In this document: positions 35,070 to 44,009 of the stretch, piece by piece
Layout of the letters: every line of letters begins with the position of its first letter
Numbering within the stretch: position 1 is the stretch's first letter
NCBI RefSeq assembly: GCF_001899645.1
Contig: NZ_MKVV01000053.1
Coordinates: forward strand, 91,425 to 136,772
From: Pseudonocardia sp. 73-21
Lineage (GTDB): Bacteria; Actinomycetota; Actinomycetes; Mycobacteriales; Pseudonocardiaceae
Reading direction: 5' to 3'
Length of the DNA stretch: 45,348 bases
Program-made: the position numbers and the translations under genes
The notes under the pieces: model-generated
What the model was told of the DNA's origin: nothing
Seen by the model: the letters and a program-made list of their open reading frames with translations, nothing else
The model's database searches: none

Positions 35070-36451
35070 CGTGAGCTCCCGGGGACGGCCCATCGATCCA
35101 CGTCCGGCGCGCGGAGTGCGTCCAGCGAGATCCCGGCCTCGTCGAACCGCCACCGTTGCTGCGGGGCGAGCCCGAACCGGCCGCGAGGATCATTCGCCGC
35201 GCGGGCCGGGGCGAAGACGCGGTTCATCGCGATCAGTCCGGTCTCCGTGACGTCGGTGACCTCGGCGATCTCGGACACGAACCGGACCTGGCCGTGCTGT
35301 GGGTGGTGGACGTGCCGCAGGTGGATCACGTAGTCGATGCCCTGCGCCGCGAGGCGCGTGACGAACCCGTCCGACCAGCCCCGCCCCGCGCCCTTCAGGG
35401 CGGTGGTAATGAGGCGTTCCAAGGCGTCGGCGGCGTTGCCCGCGTGCAGGGTGCACATCGAGCCGGGCATGCCGGCGTTCATCGCCTCCAGCATCGGAAG
35501 GGCCTCGTCACCGCGGACCTCGCCGATGAGCACCCGCGTGACCGACATCCGCAGCGTCTGGTGCAACAGGTCGGCCAGGCCGACCTCACCGGCGCGACGG
35601 CCGGTACTGGGGTCGATCTCGGTGGAGCCGGGTCGGCACTCCATCGCCACCCACAGAGCCGAGGTGTGGCGAAGTTTGTGCAGCCCGAGCTCGAACTCGG
35701 TCTCCAGCGTCGCGACACGCTCGCCAGCCGGGATCTCGCGGGCGAGCGCGCGCAGCAGCGTGGTCTTCCCCGACGCGGGCATCCCGGTGATCAACAAGCT
35801 GCACCGAGATCGCACGAGCGCCCGCAGGAAGGCGGCCATCCCGACGGAGATGGTGCCGCGGGCGACCAGATCATCAAGGGTGACGTCGATGAGGTGGTGG
35901 CGGCGGATCGTCACGATCGGCCGCGGGACCACGTCCCGGACTGCTGCGAGCCGCGACCCGTCAGGCAGCTGCATGTTGAGGAACGGCTGGGCCGGGGAGA
36001 AGGCGCGCTCGGCGCTCCCGTGGTGGGTGGCGATATGCTGGAGCTGGGCGATCAGGTCGTCGTCGTTGTCGGCCACAGGTTCGGCGCCTGGCACGACCGA
36101 TCCGTCACGCATCCGCAGGAGCGGCACACCACTGCCGATGATGTGGATGTCCTCGACGTGAGGGAGGTCCAGCAACGCCTGGATCCGGCCCACACCCCAG
36201 ATGACGTTCTCGATCCCCCGCGCCAACTCGACCTCCTGTGGCCGGGCGAGCGGTGGCTCGCCCGCCCCGAGGCGGCGACGGGCCTCCAGACCGAGCTGGT
36301 CCTCGATCCAGCCCCGGACCAGCTGCCGTTGATCGCCCACGGCGAGCCGGTCCCGTTCGGGGTGCCGGTCCAGCTGGTCGAGCACCGTCTCCCGGATCCG
36401 TTCCGCAAGCCGCCGATCGACCCCGGGGGCCCGCACACGGGCGAGCGTCAT
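35066..36451 (-). CDS. tadA: TadA/CpaF-family pilus assembly ATPase
   Basis: 461 residues from ATG 36451, overlapping the TadZ-like stop (ATGA). Secretion-ATPase motifs are complete: Walker A GMPASGKTT (K229), aspartate-box-like ATLETEFELGLHKL, Walker B VLIGEVRGDEAL and a histidine box MCTLHAGNAADALERL. TadA hexamers power Flp pilus extension and, in some systems, retraction. Related VirB11 ATPases serve type IV secretion, but adjacent tadB, tadC and pseudopilins make the pilus role clear. Confidence 0.93.
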   Translation of the reverse strand: MTLARVRAPGVDRRLAERIRETVLDQLDRHPERDRLAVGDQRQLVRGWIEDQLGLEARRRLGAGEPPLARPQEVELARGIENVIWGVGRIQALLDLPHVEDIHIIGSGVPLLRMRDGSVVPGAEPVADNDDDLIAQLQHIATHHGSAERAFSPAQPFLNMQLPDGSRLAAVRDVVPRPIVTIRRHHLIDVTLDDLVARGTISVGMAAFLRALVRSRCSLLITGMPASGKTTLLRALAREIPAGERVATLETEFELGLHKLRHTSALWVAMECRPGSTEIDPSTGRRAGEVGLADLLHQTLRMSVTRVLIGEVRGDEALPMLEAMNAGMPGSMCTLHAGNAADALERLITTALKGAGRGWSDGFVTRLAAQGIDYVIHLRHVHHPQHGQVRFVSEIAEVTDVTETGLIAMNRVFAPARAANDPRGRFGLAPQQRWRFDEAGISLDALRAPDVDRWAVPGSSR

Positions 36452-37182
36452 GACGTCACCTCGGCGGTTCCCGCGGAAGCCAGCACCGCTGCGACGCGTC
36501 GCGCACTGCGCTGCAGCGGTGTGCGGTCGAGGTGGCGGCCGGGTGCATCGCCGTGGCTCCAGACGCCCGCCGTCCGTGGATCGTGGGGGAGCTCCACGAT
36601 GCCGTCGCCTCCGCAGCTCGCCCGGATGTCGATGGGATCGTAGGGATGGCCGGGATCGATCACGAGCAACGTCGGCGTGGGCCCGTCCATGAGGACGTGC
36701 AGCACCTCGGCCAGTCGCGCGGTCGCGCGCACCGATGGCAGCGACGATCCGGTGACCAGGACGAGTCGATCGCAGGCTCGCAGGAGATCCATGTTGCCGT
36801 GCTCGCCGTGGACATAGCGGCCGCCGTCGCACAGCACGTCCGCGTCCACGATCCCGGCCAGCCCGAGTCCGAGCTCGCGCCAGGGCATGGTCGCGGCCTG
36901 GACCGGGCTGCCCAGCCCGGCCAGCGCCAGCGGCGTGTGCTCAGCGCTACGCACAACCAGCCGACGCAACGCGTTCTCCACAGTGGTCATCCGGGACTGG
37001 ACGGCCAGCTCGAGTAGCTGTGACGCGGGAGGCCAGGCTCCCCGGCCGAGTCCGGCGGCGACGTCCCCGCCCGCAGGGTCGGCGTCGATCACGATTGCCG
37101 TCCGTGGCCATGCCGCCGCCAGCGCCAGGACCGCCGTGGTGACTCCGGGGCTGCCCTTCGCCGACACGAATCCGATCAGCAT
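36448..37182 (-). CDS. TadZ/CpaE-like MinD-family ATPase
   Basis: 244 residues from ATG 37182; an ATG at 37227 exists but overlaps the SAF gene. The deviant Walker A is FVSAKGSPGVTT (K9), and VIDADPAGGD follows as the switch region. TadZ/CpaE proteins position the pilus machine at the cell pole or a chosen membrane site. The receiver-like N-terminal domain of classical CpaE is missing, giving a short form common in actinobacterial Tad clusters. Eight bases from the SAF gene, coupled to tadA. Confidence 0.85.
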   Translation of the reverse strand: MLIGFVSAKGSPGVTTAVLALAAAWPRTAIVIDADPAGGDVAAGLGRGAWPPASQLLELAVQSRMTTVENALRRLVVRSAEHTPLALAGLGSPVQAATMPWRELGLGLAGIVDADVLCDGGRYVHGEHGNMDLLRACDRLVLVTGSSLPSVRATARLAEVLHVLMDGPTPTLLVIDPGHPYDPIDIRASCGGDGIVELPHDPRTAGVWSHGDAPGRHLDRTPLQRSARRVAAVLASAGTAEVTS

Positions 37183-37189
37183 GCGTCTC

Positions 37190-37810
37190 TCACCGGCCCG
37201 CAACCAGCACCAGGAGAGTGCGATCATCGCTCGCCGCCGCAGCTAGCGCCTCGATGGCGGATTCCGGGACGAGGAGGTCGACGGTCCGTCGTCCGGACGC
37301 GTCGGGATCACCGACGCCCAGGACGGTTGCCCGCACCGGGACACCGGGGGAGCCCGGCCGTAGGACCGCCACCCGGTCGCGAGGGGCCAGACCCGCCGCG
37401 GGCAACCGGCCGGAACCGACCGGGAGACCCACGATCGCGTCGCCGGTTCTGGGCAGGCGCGCCGGGGCGGTCGCGTCCGGCGAGAGCAGCTGGTCGGCGG
37501 GCAGATCCGTCGTCGCGACGAGGCCGATCACGCTCGGCCGGTCGGCCCATCCGACGGCCCGCAGCGTCGATCCGGCCGGGATCGTGACCTCACGCAGATC
37601 CTGCGCGGTGATCGTCGCACCGAAGGGCACCGCCCGGGCCAGCGCGGCGACGGGTTCCCCTCGGGCGGCCCCGGTGTAGGCGAGCCAGCCGAGCACTCCG
37701 CCCACGAGGGCCAGGAGCGCTCCGACCAGAAACACTCGTGAGGTTCGCCGACGCGTCGGCTGCGGTGGCGCGGGCGCCTCGGGGAGTGCCGCGAACATCG
37801 TGGACGTCAT
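37190..37810 (-). CDS. SAF-domain membrane protein (CpaB-like)
   Basis: 206 residues from ATG 37810, with GAGGAG upstream and ATGA overlap with the preceding gene. One N-terminal membrane helix (VFLVGALLALVGGVLGWLAY) is followed by a SAF domain (VAALARAVPFGATITAQDLR, then WADRPSVIGLVATTDLPADQ). SAF domains occur in CpaB/RcpC, which act in the periplasm or cell wall during Flp pilus assembly and may bind wall carbohydrate. In a monoderm-like actinomycete a wall-guiding role is reasonable inference. Confidence 0.82.
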   Translation of the reverse strand: MTSTMFAALPEAPAPPQPTRRRTSRVFLVGALLALVGGVLGWLAYTGAARGEPVAALARAVPFGATITAQDLREVTIPAGSTLRAVGWADRPSVIGLVATTDLPADQLLSPDATAPARLPRTGDAIVGLPVGSGRLPAAGLAPRDRVAVLRPGSPGVPVRATVLGVGDPDASGRRTVDLLVPESAIEALAAAASDDRTLLVLVAGR

Positions 37811-38667
37811 GAGTCTCCTCCGGTCACGAGAACCTGCAGCTCCCCGACCGACACCGGCCGCGACGATGCGAGCTGGACGACCTGCGTGCCCGCAATGGGC
37901 GCGCCGCCACTGACGCCGTTCCAGGTCACGTCCCACACAGCGGTGACCGTCACCGTCCAGCGCCCGGATCCGCCGGTGCGTCCGGGGAGGGATCGCTCGC
38001 TGTAGACGTAGCCACAATCCGGCGAGGGGCCCGGCTCGCCTGCCCAGGGGGTTCCGGGGCCGCTGCAACGCACGACGTCGCCGGCCGGGCCCATCGACCA
38101 CTCGGTGCGGGTCAGTCGCGCGGTCGCCGTGACCTGGGCCGTGCCTGCGGTCGCCGTCGCGGATACGGGTCCGACATTCGCCGGGCCACCAGCGATCCAC
38201 AGCCAGATCGGCATCCCCACGTACGCGCGATCCGCGATCGAGATCTGTGGAGCCGGCCGCGGTAGGCCCAGCAACTCGACCGCCCGTCGGGCCAACACAG
38301 CAGGGGCAGGCGGAACAGCCGCGGCGGCCGCAGGCCCGGCCGGTGGGGCCCCGATGCCGGGGAACTGCGGTGGCGCCGTGAGCGTCCAGCCCACCGCTCC
38401 GCCGATACCGATGATCGGCATCGCCGTGACCGACGGTCTGGGGTTCGGATTCAATCGCCCGGTAGGGGACGATCGCGCGGGCACCGGCTTGCCGCTTCGC
38501 CTTCTGGGTTCTGCAGGTCCGCCACGCCGCGCCGGATCGGCGGCCGCCACGAGGCAGAGCCCGGCTCCGTCGACGACGGCGCAATGGCCGGGTATCGGTG
38601 GACCGGCCGCCATCGTCAACGGCAGGATCGTCACGGCGCCGACCACCGCGAGCACCCCGCTCAACAC
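37807..38667 (-). CDS. Secreted or membrane-anchored hypothetical protein of the Tad operon
   Basis: 286 residues from GTG 38667, seven bases overlapping the lipoprotein gene's end; longer upstream frames are arginine-rich antisense of that gene and were not used. A hydrophobic N-terminus (VLAVVGAVTILPLTMAAG) suggests a signal or anchor, followed by a proline-rich segment and a beta-rich C-terminal domain with cysteines (VVRCSGPG, DCGYVY) and W-rich strands (WTVTVTAVWDVTWNG). No family recognised. Similar proteins sit between SAF and lipoprotein genes in actinobacterial TadE clusters; a cell-surface role is inferred. Confidence 0.7.
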   Translation of the reverse strand: MLSGVLAVVGAVTILPLTMAAGPPIPGHCAVVDGAGLCLVAAADPARRGGPAEPRRRSGKPVPARSSPTGRLNPNPRPSVTAMPIIGIGGAVGWTLTAPPQFPGIGAPPAGPAAAAAVPPAPAVLARRAVELLGLPRPAPQISIADRAYVGMPIWLWIAGGPANVGPVSATATAGTAQVTATARLTRTEWSMGPAGDVVRCSGPGTPWAGEPGPSPDCGYVYSERSLPGRTGGSGRWTVTVTAVWDVTWNGVSGGAPIAGTQVVQLASSRPVSVGELQVLVTGGDS

Positions 38668-39191
38668 GGTTGCTCCAGCTCGGGCGTGGTGGTGTCGACG
38701 AGCCACTTGCCGTCGGCCGCCTCGACGACGTCGGCCCGCAGCTGGAAGCGGCGGACCCGGTTGGCTGCGTCGTCGAGGCGCGAGCCGTCCTTGTCCGACA
38801 GCAGGACGGTGTCCCCGATGTCGACGCAATCGAGGATCGACACCCGCGGCGGGGTCACGGCCGTGATGGTCGGCGTGCGAGTGATCGTCCCGACAGTGTG
38901 CGCGGGGAGATCGGCGTAGTTGCGGACATCGGTGAGCACGGTCTGCAGGGCCTGACCGCTCGCGACGGCCTCGATCCGCGGCGTCCAGTCCCCGGTCCGG
39001 GGGGCCGCTCGTGCGGCGTCGGCGATCCGCCAGAACTCGCGGTAGGCGTCGAGTGCGGCATCTCCGGGCGCGGTCGTCACCACAGGAGGGGGGACCGGCG
39101 GCGGCGACGGGGAGGCCGTCGAACAGCCGGCCACCACGGCGAGGAGCACCGCGGACGCGGCGGTCGTGACGGGACGAGGTGGCGTTGTCAT
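38661..39191 (-). CDS. Lipoprotein, first gene of the Tad operon
   Basis: 176 residues from ATG 39191. The signal peptide ends in a lipobox (LAVVAG then C), followed by a serine/proline linker and a globular domain (DAYREFWRIADAARAAPRTG ... WLVDTTTPELEQPC). The fold, with a conserved-looking pair of cysteines (ILDCVDIG and the C-terminal C), resembles small secreted NTF2-like lipoproteins, though I cannot confirm it. It opens the 13-gene minus-strand operon, so the operon promoter should lie in 39192-39411. Likely an outer-face membrane component; the function is unknown. Confidence 0.78.
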   Translation of the reverse strand: MTTPPRPVTTAASAVLLAVVAGCSTASPSPPPVPPPVVTTAPGDAALDAYREFWRIADAARAAPRTGDWTPRIEAVASGQALQTVLTDVRNYADLPAHTVGTITRTPTITAVTPPRVSILDCVDIGDTVLLSDKDGSRLDDAANRVRRFQLRADVVEAADGKWLVDTTTPELEQPC

Positions 39192-39233
39192 GGCGAGCAC
39201 CTGACGGACATGGGAGTCATCGTGAGCGAAGAC

Positions 39234-39255
39234 GTGGTCGATCCGTGGTCGATCC
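39234..39255. repeat. 11-base tandem direct repeat
   Basis: GTGGTCGATCC occurs twice back to back (39234-39244 and 39245-39255), with a partial copy, GCGGTC, following. It lies in the 220-base divergent gap between the Tad-operon lipoprotein and the primase-polymerase gene. It could be a regulator site for either gene or a small iteron-like element; two copies are too few to claim an origin. Nothing else stands out in the gap. Confidence 0.45.
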
Positions 39256-39411
39256 GCGGTCTCCGCGTGGTCAGCGCTGTGAGCTGTGCCGTTGTGCGTT
39301 CCGAAGGGGTACCAGACGGGTTCGGTTCCCGTGGGCGTTTCGCATCGGTGCCTCCGATCGGCCCTCGACGACCACGCGGCAGCCACACGTCCGTAGTCCA
39401 GATGGACGACC

Positions 39412-40296
39412 GTGATCGCTGTGGCCGATCGGGATCCAGCTCTCATGCGCGAGGCACTGCGCATCGCCGACGAAGGCATGGCGGTCTTCCCGCTGCGCCC
39501 GAACTCGAAGGTGCCGGCCCTTGGGCCGGGATGGCAGCGACGGGCGACCCGCGATCCCCAGCGGATCCGAATGTTGTGGAGCGCGCGGCCCTTCAACATC
39601 GGCGCCGTCACCGGCGGGGGCATCGTGGCCGTCGACCTCGACGCGCCGAAAACGCACGGCGATCAGCACGGCCGTGACGCCCTCTCCGAGCTCGCCCGCG
39701 ATCTGGGCCAGGAGATCCCGCGAGAGACCCGGACTGTCGCCACCCCCGGCGGTGGTCTGCACCTCTACATGCGGGTCCAGTCCGATGTCGTGCTGCGCAA
39801 CAGCGCAGGCATGGTGGCACCGCGCGTCGACATCCGCGCCGACGGTGGCTATGTCGTCGGGCCCGGCTCGAGGATCGACGGCCGGTCCTACCGGATCACC
39901 GACAGCGCGCCGGCTGCCCCGATGCCGAACTGGTTGCTCGAGCTGCTCCGGCCCCGGCCATCTGTCCTGCCGCGAGCCTCGACGGTGCCGGTCTCGTCGG
40001 CCTACGTGGCGGCGGTGCTTCGCGGCGAGACCGAGGCAGTGGCCCGCGCGGTGGTCGGTACGCGCAACGTGACGCTCTTCCGTGCGGCGGCCAGGCTGGG
40101 GACCTTCGTGGGGCAGCAGATGCTCGCCGAGTCCGTCGTGATCGCGGAACTCGAACGGGCCTGCGTGCAGTCTGCCGACTTCGGGATTCGGGAGATCCGT
40201 CGCACGATTCGTTCCGGGCTCGATCGGGCCAACCGCCCGGGCCCGCGGGTCCTGCGCGTGCAGCCGGCGGCCGCGCCAAATCGGCGCGGTCGTTGA
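39412..40296 (+). CDS. Bifunctional DNA primase/polymerase (Prim-Pol, AEP family)
   Basis: 294 residues from GTG 39412; GTG 39421 is also possible. Archaeo-eukaryotic primase motifs are present: FPLRPNSKVPA at the start, the metal-binding D75-L-D77 in IVAVDLDAP, GGGLHLY with H117, and VDIRADGGYVVGPGS. The C-terminal part is a short helical domain (GTRNVTLFRAAARLGTFVGQ). Prim-Pol proteins make primers and extend them during replication of plasmids, integrative elements and phages. The usual partner helicase is not adjacent. Its presence supports the view that this is element DNA, not core chromosome. Confidence 0.88.
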   Translation: MIAVADRDPALMREALRIADEGMAVFPLRPNSKVPALGPGWQRRATRDPQRIRMLWSARPFNIGAVTGGGIVAVDLDAPKTHGDQHGRDALSELARDLGQEIPRETRTVATPGGGLHLYMRVQSDVVLRNSAGMVAPRVDIRADGGYVVGPGSRIDGRSYRITDSAPAAPMPNWLLELLRPRPSVLPRASTVPVSSAYVAAVLRGETEAVARAVVGTRNVTLFRAAARLGTFVGQQMLAESVVIAELERACVQSADFGIREIRRTIRSGLDRANRPGPRVLRVQPAAAPNRRGR

Positions 40297-40371
40297 AGCG
40301 TCGCCCTCAGCCATCCACAGGGTGCGGGATCGTCGCACCGGCGGAGCCGCGGCGGTGGCATCGTCGCCCGG

Positions 40372-40926
40372 ATGCTGAAGGTCGCCGTTTGCCTGATCGC
40401 GGTCCTCTCCGGTCTCGTTGTGGTGAGCGGCGTCGCCCTCGCGCTGCTCGACTGCGGACCGGCCCGCACAGTGTTCACCGTCGCGGGGTGCGACGGGGCT
40501 GGCGCGATCTACGGCCGTGTCGGAGACCGGTGGGCGATATCGGTTCGGGCCGATGCGTGCCACGCGGCCGACCCGGCTGCCCTCTCGGCGGAGTCGACCT
40601 CATTCGCCCTGCTCGGCGCAGCGGCTTGGCGGACACCTGGTCCGTCGCTGAGCAGCGTCGACATCACCCTCGGCCGCTCGGCGGACAGGCCGGACGGTCG
40701 GGAACCACCCCGAACGATGGTGCTGACCGCTGAACAAGCGGCTGCCCGCTGGGGGCCTCGACCGACGCCTCCCCGCTCGGACCGCCCTCTCCTTGTCCGG
40801 GCGGCCCTTGGCGACATGGTGTGGCTGTTCGGGCTCAGTGCCGCGGGGTTGTCGTGTGGGGTGGCGGCGGTGCTCGCGGCTCGTGTGGCCCGACGGATGG
40901 GAGTGGTCGCGATCTGGTGGCGCTGA
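40372..40926 (+). CDS. Two-helix membrane protein of unknown function
   Basis: 184 residues from ATG 40372. An N-terminal hydrophobic stretch (VAVCLIAVLSGLVVVSGVAL) and a second near residue 155 (VWLFGLSAAGLSCGVAAVLA) flank an external domain containing three cysteines (LLDCGP, AGCDGAG, ADACHAA). No family recognised. It is a stand-alone gene 75 bases after the primase-polymerase gene on the same strand, so shared transcription is likely. No clear ribosome site was found. Confidence 0.65.
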   Translation: MLKVAVCLIAVLSGLVVVSGVALALLDCGPARTVFTVAGCDGAGAIYGRVGDRWAISVRADACHAADPAALSAESTSFALLGAAAWRTPGPSLSSVDITLGRSADRPDGREPPRTMVLTAEQAAARWGPRPTPPRSDRPLLVRAALGDMVWLFGLSAAGLSCGVAAVLAARVARRMGVVAIWWR

Positions 40927-41016
40927 CCGGCCACCGGGAAGCCACGTGGTCGTCGCGGTCCCGACGTAGGACGGGTGCCGTCAGGCGAGATCGCGAACTG
41001 CGGGAGGTGGGCTGTC

Positions 41017-41751
41017 ATGGCCGTCGAGGACCAGAAGCTGGAGGTCATCCGCAAGGTGCTGGCCAAGGCCGAGCGTGCGGCGACGGCGCAGGAGGCGACC
41101 GCGTACAACGCCAAAGCCACCGAGATGATGGCGCGCCACGGTGTGGACACGGCGTTGCTCGCGGCCACCGGGGCGAAGCAGGACCGGATCACCGAGCGAC
41201 GCATCGCCATGACCGACCCGTACTCGACGGAGAAGTCACAACTGGCGAGCTGGGTGGGCAGCGCTCTGAGCTGCAAGGGCGTTCGCCATCCCGGCGCGCG
41301 GCGAGGCACGGTCGACGGGATCACGCTGTTCGGCTACGAGTCCGATCTGCAGCGCGCGGAGATGCTGTTCACCTCGTTGCTGCTGCAGGCGACTCGCCAG
41401 GTCGTGGCACAGCGACCCCCGTACTGGTCGGACGAGTCGACGACCGCCTTCCGGCGGACGTGGCTGGTCGGGTTCGCCCGCGAGGTCCATCGCCGGCTCG
41501 CCTCCGCCGAGCATGCGGCGGCCGAGCGGCACGAGTCCGCCGCACCGTCGCAGGGCCCGTCTGTCGCGCTGGTCCTCGCCGATCGCCGCACGGCCGTGGA
41601 CACCGCGTTCGAGCAGCAGTTCTCGGGTCTGCGCAAAGCCCGCCCGCGACGGCTGTCGGGCAGCGGGTTTGCCTCCGGTGCGGATGCCGGGCGGCGCGCG
41701 GACCTCGGTGGAGGCCGGTTGGCCGGCAACCGGCGGCAGCTCGACAGGTAG
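41017..41751 (+). CDS. DUF2786-domain protein
   Basis: 244 residues from ATG 41017, preceded by GGGAGG. The N-terminal 45 residues (EVIRKVLAKAERAATAQEAT ... MARHGVD) match the DUF2786 helical domain common in actinomycete and phage or plasmid genomes. The rest (LASWVGSALSCKGVRHP, TLFGYESDLQRAEMLFTSLL) is the usual companion region, which in some relatives is described as protease- or nuclease-like. The function is not established. Convergent with the SLOG-like gene, 11 bases apart. Confidence 0.8.
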   Translation: MAVEDQKLEVIRKVLAKAERAATAQEATAYNAKATEMMARHGVDTALLAATGAKQDRITERRIAMTDPYSTEKSQLASWVGSALSCKGVRHPGARRGTVDGITLFGYESDLQRAEMLFTSLLLQATRQVVAQRPPYWSDESTTAFRRTWLVGFAREVHRRLASAEHAAAERHESAAPSQGPSVALVLADRRTAVDTAFEQQFSGLRKARPRRLSGSGFASGADAGRRADLGGGRLAGNRRQLDR

Positions 41752-41762
41752 CGATCCGCCGA

Positions 41763-42239
41763 TCAGGAACGCGCGGCGCCCGACGGCCAGACGACGGTGA
41801 CCGGCAGCCCGCGATCGCGCGCCGCGGCCACGACATCGCCGGTACCGCCGTGCCCGTCGGAGGGCTGGCCGTCCCAGACCGCGACGATACGGTCGACGGT
41901 GGCGAGTACGGCCTCCGATGCCGCCATGTAGGCCTCGCGGTCGGAATGCTCGAACGGCAGTGTGCGCACGGTGCTCGCGCGCCCGATCAGCTCCTCGAAC
42001 GCGGCGGCGTTGGCCGGCTTGACCTTCCGCTCCCGGTAGTCGGCGGCCGGGAGGACGACCTCCACCTGCCCGCCGAGATCGAGCACCACGCGCGCGAACA
42101 CCTGGTCCGCTCCGCGCGCGAGGCAGCTGACACCGACCAGCGGCGTGGGCGTGTCAGCGAGGACCTCGGTCAAGGCCTGAACGACGGCAGGTTCGGCCGA
42201 CGGCGCGAGGTTGGAGTGTCCGGTGATGCCGATCCGCAC
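41763..42239 (-). CDS. SLOG/LOG-like Rossmann protein
   Basis: 158 residues from GTG 42239, with GGGAG six bases upstream. The N-terminus RIGITGHSNL and SCLARGADQVFARVVLDLGG follow the SLOG pattern (a glycine-rich nucleotide-binding loop, then an alpha/beta core), as in DprA-, LOG- and YspA-like families. The C-terminal strand VDRIVAVWDGQPSDGHGGTG is also typical. SLOG domains bind nucleotides or nucleotide-derived signals, and some act in defence (ThsA of Thoeris carries one). It follows the XRE regulator by 39 bases on the same strand and is probably co-transcribed with it. The ligand is unknown. Confidence 0.75.
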   Translation of the reverse strand: MRIGITGHSNLAPSAEPAVVQALTEVLADTPTPLVGVSCLARGADQVFARVVLDLGGQVEVVLPAADYRERKVKPANAAAFEELIGRASTVRTLPFEHSDREAYMAASEAVLATVDRIVAVWDGQPSDGHGGTGDVVAAARDRGLPVTVVWPSGAARS

Positions 42240-42278
42240 GGCGTTCTCCCAGTTCGGTGGGGTGGTCGAGTGGATAGG

Positions 42279-43673
42279 CTAGGCGGAGACGAGGTCGCGC
42301 AGGCGCGTCTGGGTCTCCCGGACGGCGGGCACGTCGGCGTAGCGGATGGCCTCGCGGTCGAAATCGCCGAGCTTGCGGGCCAGGCGACCGGGGTGACGGT
42401 GATCGAACAGGGGCAGCGCGTCCCCGACCAGCGCGCAGGCACGGTCCGGTTCGCCGGTGAGCAGGTACACGCGGGCGAGGCCGACGAGATCCATTGCCCG
42501 GTTGCGTGGCCGGTCCGGGCTGCGGTGGTCGAGCGCGCGGCCGATGTAGGCCTCGGCGTGTACGGCTTGCGTCGGGTCGTGGCGCGACAGGTCACGGAAG
42601 CGGGCGCCGATGGTTCCGGCCAGCTCGGCGTCGTCGAGGCCCCGCAGCCACCGCGGCTCAGTGTTGGCGAGCTGCTCGGCGAAGGCGTCCTCCGCGGCGC
42701 CGACTGCGCGGTGGAACGCGTAGACCCGCCCTTGCTGGGCGTAGCCCCACGCCTCGCGGGTGGCGAGCATGGCGCGCAGGCCGGGTGTTCCGGTCCGTCG
42801 GGTTCCGTGCTGGGCGAGCTGGACGAGTTCGAGACCGTCGCCCGCCTCACCGGCGTCGTAGCTTTGGCGTGCCAACGCCGCGATCGCCACGGCGGCGAAC
42901 GAGTCGGCGCAGGCCGCCTTGGCCAGCTGGACCGCATGCACGTAATGCTCCTGCGCAAGCCGGTGCGCTCCAGCGTCGAAGGCCATCGAGCCGGCGATCT
43001 TCGCGAGCTCGGCCGCAGCGAGGTACACCCGCCGCGTCAGGTCGCCGTCGGGCGTTCCGTGAAGACGGTCGGTGACGTCGGCGAGCTGGCCGACGACGGC
43101 ACCGCGGCCGAGACCGGAGCCGACCGATCGCCAGCCGCGGAACACGACGACGACCTGCTCGATCGCCTCGACCTCGGCGACGGAGAGCGCAGCACCCGCC
43201 CGCGCCGACCATCCGGCCATCGGCTCGAGCCAGCCCTGCAGCGGCCCGAGCAGGCCGATCCCGGCTGCCACCGCCCCCGAGCGCAGGGCGTCGCGTCGGT
43301 TGAGCACCTCACTCCTCGCGGTCTCCTCGACGGCGGCCAGGACGCCGTCCGTGCTCCACGGACAGTCTGACCTACCGGCGGGCGCGGGGGAGGGGGTTCG
43401 TCGGGGGGATGCCGTGAAGCCGAGCTCGGCGTCGGATGCCGCGCCGAGGACCGCCTGCAGCGCCGCCCTGTACGGCCCGATCGGGAAGCGGACGACACCG
43501 CGCTCGTACTTCGCGATGTGGTGGCCGTCGAGGTCGTAGCGGCGGCTGGTGGTCGCCCACAGCCATGCGTTGACCCCCTCCGCCAGCTCGCTGCGGGACA
43601 TGCCCTGACCGGGAGTGACCGATGACGGGCAGCGTTCCCGTGCGGTACGCAGGCGGTGGTTCGGCTCCGGCAT
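42279..43673 (-). CDS. XRE-family transcriptional regulator with TPR-like C-terminus
   Basis: 464 residues from ATG 43673. A longer frame upstream is low-complexity and was not used. The N-terminus holds a helix-turn-helix (MSRSELAEGVNAWLW ... HHIAKYERGVVRFP). The remaining 350 residues are helical repeats (AAAELAKIAGSMAFDAGAHR; ALARQSYDAGEAGDGLELVQ; AYIGRALDHRSPDRP) like the TPR regions of Streptomyces-type regulators. Such proteins often control neighbouring development or element genes and may sense a peptide or small ligand. The SLOG-like gene downstream is the obvious partner. Confidence 0.85.
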   Translation of the reverse strand: MPEPNHRLRTARERCPSSVTPGQGMSRSELAEGVNAWLWATTSRRYDLDGHHIAKYERGVVRFPIGPYRAALQAVLGAASDAELGFTASPRRTPSPAPAGRSDCPWSTDGVLAAVEETARSEVLNRRDALRSGAVAAGIGLLGPLQGWLEPMAGWSARAGAALSVAEVEAIEQVVVVFRGWRSVGSGLGRGAVVGQLADVTDRLHGTPDGDLTRRVYLAAAELAKIAGSMAFDAGAHRLAQEHYVHAVQLAKAACADSFAAVAIAALARQSYDAGEAGDGLELVQLAQHGTRRTGTPGLRAMLATREAWGYAQQGRVYAFHRAVGAAEDAFAEQLANTEPRWLRGLDDAELAGTIGARFRDLSRHDPTQAVHAEAYIGRALDHRSPDRPRNRAMDLVGLARVYLLTGEPDRACALVGDALPLFDHRHPGRLARKLGDFDREAIRYADVPAVRETQTRLRDLVSA

Positions 43674-43814
43674 CGGTCCCGATCGCCTCCCTGTTTCCGC
43701 TTCCGAAGTGTAGGTCCGCGAACGCTGCCGCGAGGCCTGCTGCCCCGACCTGCCCCATACTGCCCCGCCAGCGGATCTCCTCGGCCGGCCCGGCTCGGCC
43801 CGATCGTCGAGCAC

Positions 43815-44009
43815 ATGGAACTGGTCGCTGTCGCCGGCGCGGTGCTCTTCGCCGTCGTTGTGGTGATCAGCCACCGTCGGCGGCGCCGCGGCCGACATCG
43901 TCACAGACACGGCGTACGGAGGGGCATCGACGTTCGTCCCCGCAGGGTGGTGCATTCCCGGCCTTCGTGCGGTAGCCGGCATCGCCATCGTCGTTCCCGT
44001 GGCCGATGA
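43815..44009 (+). CDS. Possible small membrane protein with basic tail
   Basis: 64 residues from ATG 43815: one hydrophobic helix (LVAVAGAVLFAVVVVISHRR) and a tail almost wholly of arginine and histidine. No ribosome site is obvious. The tail composition could simply reflect GC-rich non-coding DNA, so the gene is doubtful. It is divergent from the XRE regulator. Confidence 0.3.
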   Translation: MELVAVAGAVLFAVVVVISHRRRRRGRHRHRHGVRRGIDVRPRRVVHSRPSCGSRHRHRRSRGR

